From assembly GCF_019655335.1 (NCBI RefSeq), contig NZ_BPFD01000037.1, positions 1-45,467 of the forward strand: a stretch of 45,467 nucleotides of DNA. Reading direction: 5' to 3'. The position numbers were made by a program, and so were the translations under genes. The notes beneath the pieces were generated by a model. That model made no database searches, had not been told where the DNA came from, and was given only the letters and a program-made list of their open reading frames with translations. This document shows, piece by piece, positions 43,597 through 45,467 of this stretch. This DNA comes from Shewanella hafniensis. GTDB lineage: Bacteria > Pseudomonadota > Gammaproteobacteria > Enterobacterales > Shewanellaceae. Position 1 is the first letter of the stretch; the number at the start of each line of letters is the position of its first letter.

Positions 43597-43838
43597 TTAA
43601 ACTAATTTGTCACTCGCAAACGGCTCCATCAAAAACTCAATCAATACACTCACCTTAGTCGGCAAATATTTCCGCTGTGGATAAACCGCATAAATGCCAT
43701 GTTCGGGGAGGGGATGATCTGTGAGCAAAGCTTGTAGGCGGCCTGCTTGTAAGTCGGCGTCGATCATGAAACGGGGCAGATTGGCTATGCTTAAACCATC
43801 GAGTGTGGCTTGGTGGATGGCATCACTATTTGAGCGCT
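43597..43838 (-). pseudogene. 3' remnant of a LysR-type regulator
   Basis: Reading the minus strand, a frame free of stops encodes RSNSDAIHQATLDGLSIANL, then LPRFMIDADLQAGRLQALLT, then GIYAVYPQRKYLPTKVSVLI and EFLMEPFASDKLV with a TAA at 43597-43599. This is the C-terminal third of a LysR effector domain, with the typical YAVYPQRKYLP end. The frame stops abruptly around 43838, where the hipA gene ends at 43840. The N-terminal HTH is not in the window. It is probably cut by the acquisition of hipBA and neighbours. It is too short to be functional. Confidence 0.78.
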
Positions 43839-43839
43839 T

Positions 43840-45147
43840 TTATAGCAGTCGCCTTACCCTATGCTCTAACCCGTTCAGGATGCTGTGCTGGATATGTGGG
43901 GGGAAATCATCTGGCAGTTGCGCTTGTATCCGTTGGATAACCATAGGCGTTTTTTCAACAAACTCCTCAAGAAGCTCGTTCATGGCTTGTTGACTAAAGC
44001 CGACTCGATTTGCCGTAGCGAGAAAATGGCGGGGAAAGATTTGTTCAATCTGGTATTTTTTCCCTTTAGTGGCTGTCAGTCCCATGGCCAGTTTCGCATC
44101 GCGGATGTTAAGTCCTGTACCACCCAGCACTGGATAAACGGAGATGATGTCGTAGAGTGGGGTAAGCTCGTATTTTCCTTCGGGCCTGATAAATAGCGAA
44201 AAGTTTTTAGCGTGGCCGTCTGTCGCCGCCAGTAACCAAAATAACACTTGTGCTTTCATGAAGATGCGCCGATCTCTTTCTGGGGCAAGCGATCCCATCA
44301 ATACGTACATTATCTCGCTAATGCCTGGTCCCTCTTGGTTCTCGTATTTCCTCGCTGAGGGGATATTGAGGGTTTGGCAAAAATCTTCCTGTGGTAGACG
44401 CATCAGCCAACTATTGTCCGCTGCGTAGCGGCGATCGAAGCGTTCAACAGCGAGCGCCTTGATATTCCCAACCTTAAGGATTTCGCAATCGGGAACTGGT
44501 AAACCATATTCTCGAGCAATAGACATGCACAGGTACTCGTTTTCGACACTGTCCGATAGATCTAAGGTGTGGGAATGGGTGACTATCTGGCCGATAGGGA
44601 GTTTGATTATGTGACTGGTTGGCGTTGAACCATGGGGTAAACACCACTGACCATCATATTTCAGCAGGGCGGTTTTTTCCTGTGCTCCAGCAACTGAGAT
44701 CCGAAAATCGTCATATTCTTCGAGCATGCCTAATGGGATCTTGGATTGGTAACCTGCTAAGACCCGTACTAGGGCTGCGTCATCAAGTGGTTCACATTCA
44801 ATTTTTTTAATGTCTTCGGGTTCAATACCTTGTGGTACCAGTTGCAAGGCTCCGACACTATCTTGGCCGACTTTCGTCAGTAAATCGAAGGGTTGGGTTG
44901 AACTAGCTTGATAGCGTGCGAGGATACGCTGGCGAATTTCCGGTGAGTCAGGCAGTAAGTTATCAAAGAAGTTATAAACTTCATTGCCCTGATAATGGCG
45001 TTGGCGTAGAGGCATAGACAACGATATGGGGCGATTTCCTGGAATAGTCAGCCAGTCGCTATTGTATTGAAATCGATGGGCTCCTGTCTCTTCTTTAGAG
45101 AAAGTACCGACTAGAAAGCCATTCATATAAACGTCAAGTGCTGCCAT
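43840..45147 (-). CDS. hipA: HipA serine/threonine kinase toxin
   Basis: This 435-residue HipA is close to the E. coli protein in length and sequence. The autophosphorylation Ser151 is in ISVAGAQEKTALL, Gly22 (changed in the E. coli hipA7 allele) is in TGAHRF, and the catalytic ATDGHAKNFSLF and PLYDIIS segments are intact. It phosphorylates glutamyl-tRNA synthetase and causes growth arrest and persistence in the known cases. I use ATG 45147: AGGAG lies upstream and the codon overlaps the hipB stop as TAATG. Frame complete. The 3' end touches the LysR remnant. Confidence 0.95.
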   Translation of the reverse strand: MAALDVYMNGFLVGTFSKEETGAHRFQYNSDWLTIPGNRPISLSMPLRQRHYQGNEVYNFFDNLLPDSPEIRQRILARYQASSTQPFDLLTKVGQDSVGALQLVPQGIEPEDIKKIECEPLDDAALVRVLAGYQSKIPLGMLEEYDDFRISVAGAQEKTALLKYDGQWCLPHGSTPTSHIIKLPIGQIVTHSHTLDLSDSVENEYLCMSIAREYGLPVPDCEILKVGNIKALAVERFDRRYAADNSWLMRLPQEDFCQTLNIPSARKYENQEGPGISEIMYVLMGSLAPERDRRIFMKAQVLFWLLAATDGHAKNFSLFIRPEGKYELTPLYDIISVYPVLGGTGLNIRDAKLAMGLTATKGKKYQIEQIFPRHFLATANRVGFSQQAMNELLEEFVEKTPMVIQRIQAQLPDDFPPHIQHSILNGLEHRVRRLL

Positions 45148-45413
45148 TACCACTCCTGAGCCCATTGTTTATTGTTAGATGGGCCTGTATCACTGTCACT
45201 CGCGTTGCGAGGTTTGAGTTCTATTTCGAGTTCGAGGGCTGATAAGAGTTTGAAAAATGTATCAAGTTTAGTGCTGTCGGGATTCTGTTCGAAGTTGGAA
45301 ATTGTGCCTTGGCGTAAGCCAATTTTCTCACCAATTTTAGCCTGAGAGAATCCCTGTGATTGGCGAACATCTTGTATATAAGCGCTAAGCTGTTTGGTTG
45401 TGGTGATCTTCAT
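45147..45413 (-). CDS. hipB: HipB antitoxin, XRE family
   Basis: This 88-residue HTH protein has the same length as E. coli HipB. The Cro/C1 HTH has FSQAKIGEKIGLRQGTISNFEQNP, and a flexible C-terminus ends in Trp (KQWAQEW) as in E. coli. It binds the operator and HipA and represses the operon. It is the first gene of the pair, with hipA directly behind in TAATG coupling. Confidence 0.94.
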   Translation of the reverse strand: MKITTTKQLSAYIQDVRQSQGFSQAKIGEKIGLRQGTISNFEQNPDSTKLDTFFKLLSALELEIELKPRNASDSDTGPSNNKQWAQEW

Positions 45414-45435
45414 TTTGAATTCCCATTATTTCCCA

Positions 45436-45451
45436 ATACGCTTTAAAGTAT
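45436..45451. promoter_or_regulatory. Candidate HipB operator
   Basis: The inverted repeat ATAC (45436-45439), N8, GTAT (45448-45451) lies 22 bases upstream of hipB. E. coli HipB operators have two 5-base arms with an 8-base spacer (TATCC-N8-GGATA). The spacer is the same here but the arms differ, so this is suggestive only. It may be one of several sites, as the promoter region continues beyond the window. Confidence 0.45.
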
Positions 45452-45467
45452 AAACATAACTTAACAC

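Noticed and set aside
43721..43993. 90-residue plus-strand open frame overlapping the LysR remnant and hipA
   Set aside because: It is the shadow of the hipA 3' end and of the LysR remnant. No independent support.
1..45467. CRISPR array, tRNA or rRNA genes, or complete insertion sequences
   Set aside because: I saw no regularly spaced direct repeats of the CRISPR kind, no tRNA cloverleaf or rRNA motifs, and no transposase with terminal repeats.

Overview
The window looks like a chromosomal segment of a Shewanella-type gammaproteobacterium. The order gmk-rpoZ-spoT-ridA, a nearby recG, a class II Fic protein and a hipBA pair all fit that genus. Protein sequences and GC content fit too. This assignment rests on recognition, not on a search.

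Left edge (1-1173): a Phd/ParE-type toxin-antitoxin pair, next to about 340 bp of sequence I cannot assign.

Positions 1174-19532 hold one dense minus-strand operon of 19 genes, many with overlapping stop and start codons, ending at a strong terminator (1117-1142). It is an aryl-polyene (APE) pigment cluster. Read from its start, the genes follow the E. coli apeC to apeR order: chain-length-factor-like KS, acyltransferase, two ACPs, membrane protein, AMP ligase, dehydratase, glycosyltransferase/acyltransferase fusion, thioesterase, LolA-like carrier, MMPL exporter, DUF3261 lipoprotein, KS, dehydratase, ketoreductase, KS. Inserted into this order are an aromatic amino-acid ammonia-lyase, which can make the aryl starter, and a FAD enzyme with a flavin-halogenase-type motif. 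A HEAT-like periplasmic protein ends the operon. The methyltransferase ApeB is not seen. The likely logic is: ammonia-lyase makes an aryl-acrylate, ApeH loads it on an ACP, the KS/KR/DH set extends it to a polyene, the acyl- and glycosyltransferases attach it to a membrane carrier, and the MMPL/LolA/DUF3261 proteins export it.

Positions 19837-32497 are housekeeping on the minus strand: a DUF3014 protein, RecG, a DesK/DesR-like two-component system, a small repeat protein, a CaCA-family antiporter, a long-chain acyl-CoA synthetase-like enzyme, then the gmk-rpoZ-spoT-ridA group. On the plus strand follow a DUF805-type membrane protein (32750), a sugar nucleotidyltransferase plus N-acetylhexosamine-1-kinase-like pair (34648-36577) and an MFS transporter, with a sulfotransferase-like gene converging on them.

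The right end (39142-45467) is accessory. It has a Fic protein behind two matching palindromic sites, and a restriction-controller-like XRE regulator translationally coupled to a nuclease-helicase (DUF2075 type), with a good palindromic operator. A small PD-(D/E)XK-like protein converges on them. A 3' remnant of a LysR regulator is cut off exactly beside hipA, and an E. coli-like hipBA toxin-antitoxin pair runs to the window end. The nuclease-helicase with its controller and no methyltransferase is my best candidate for an undescribed defence system.
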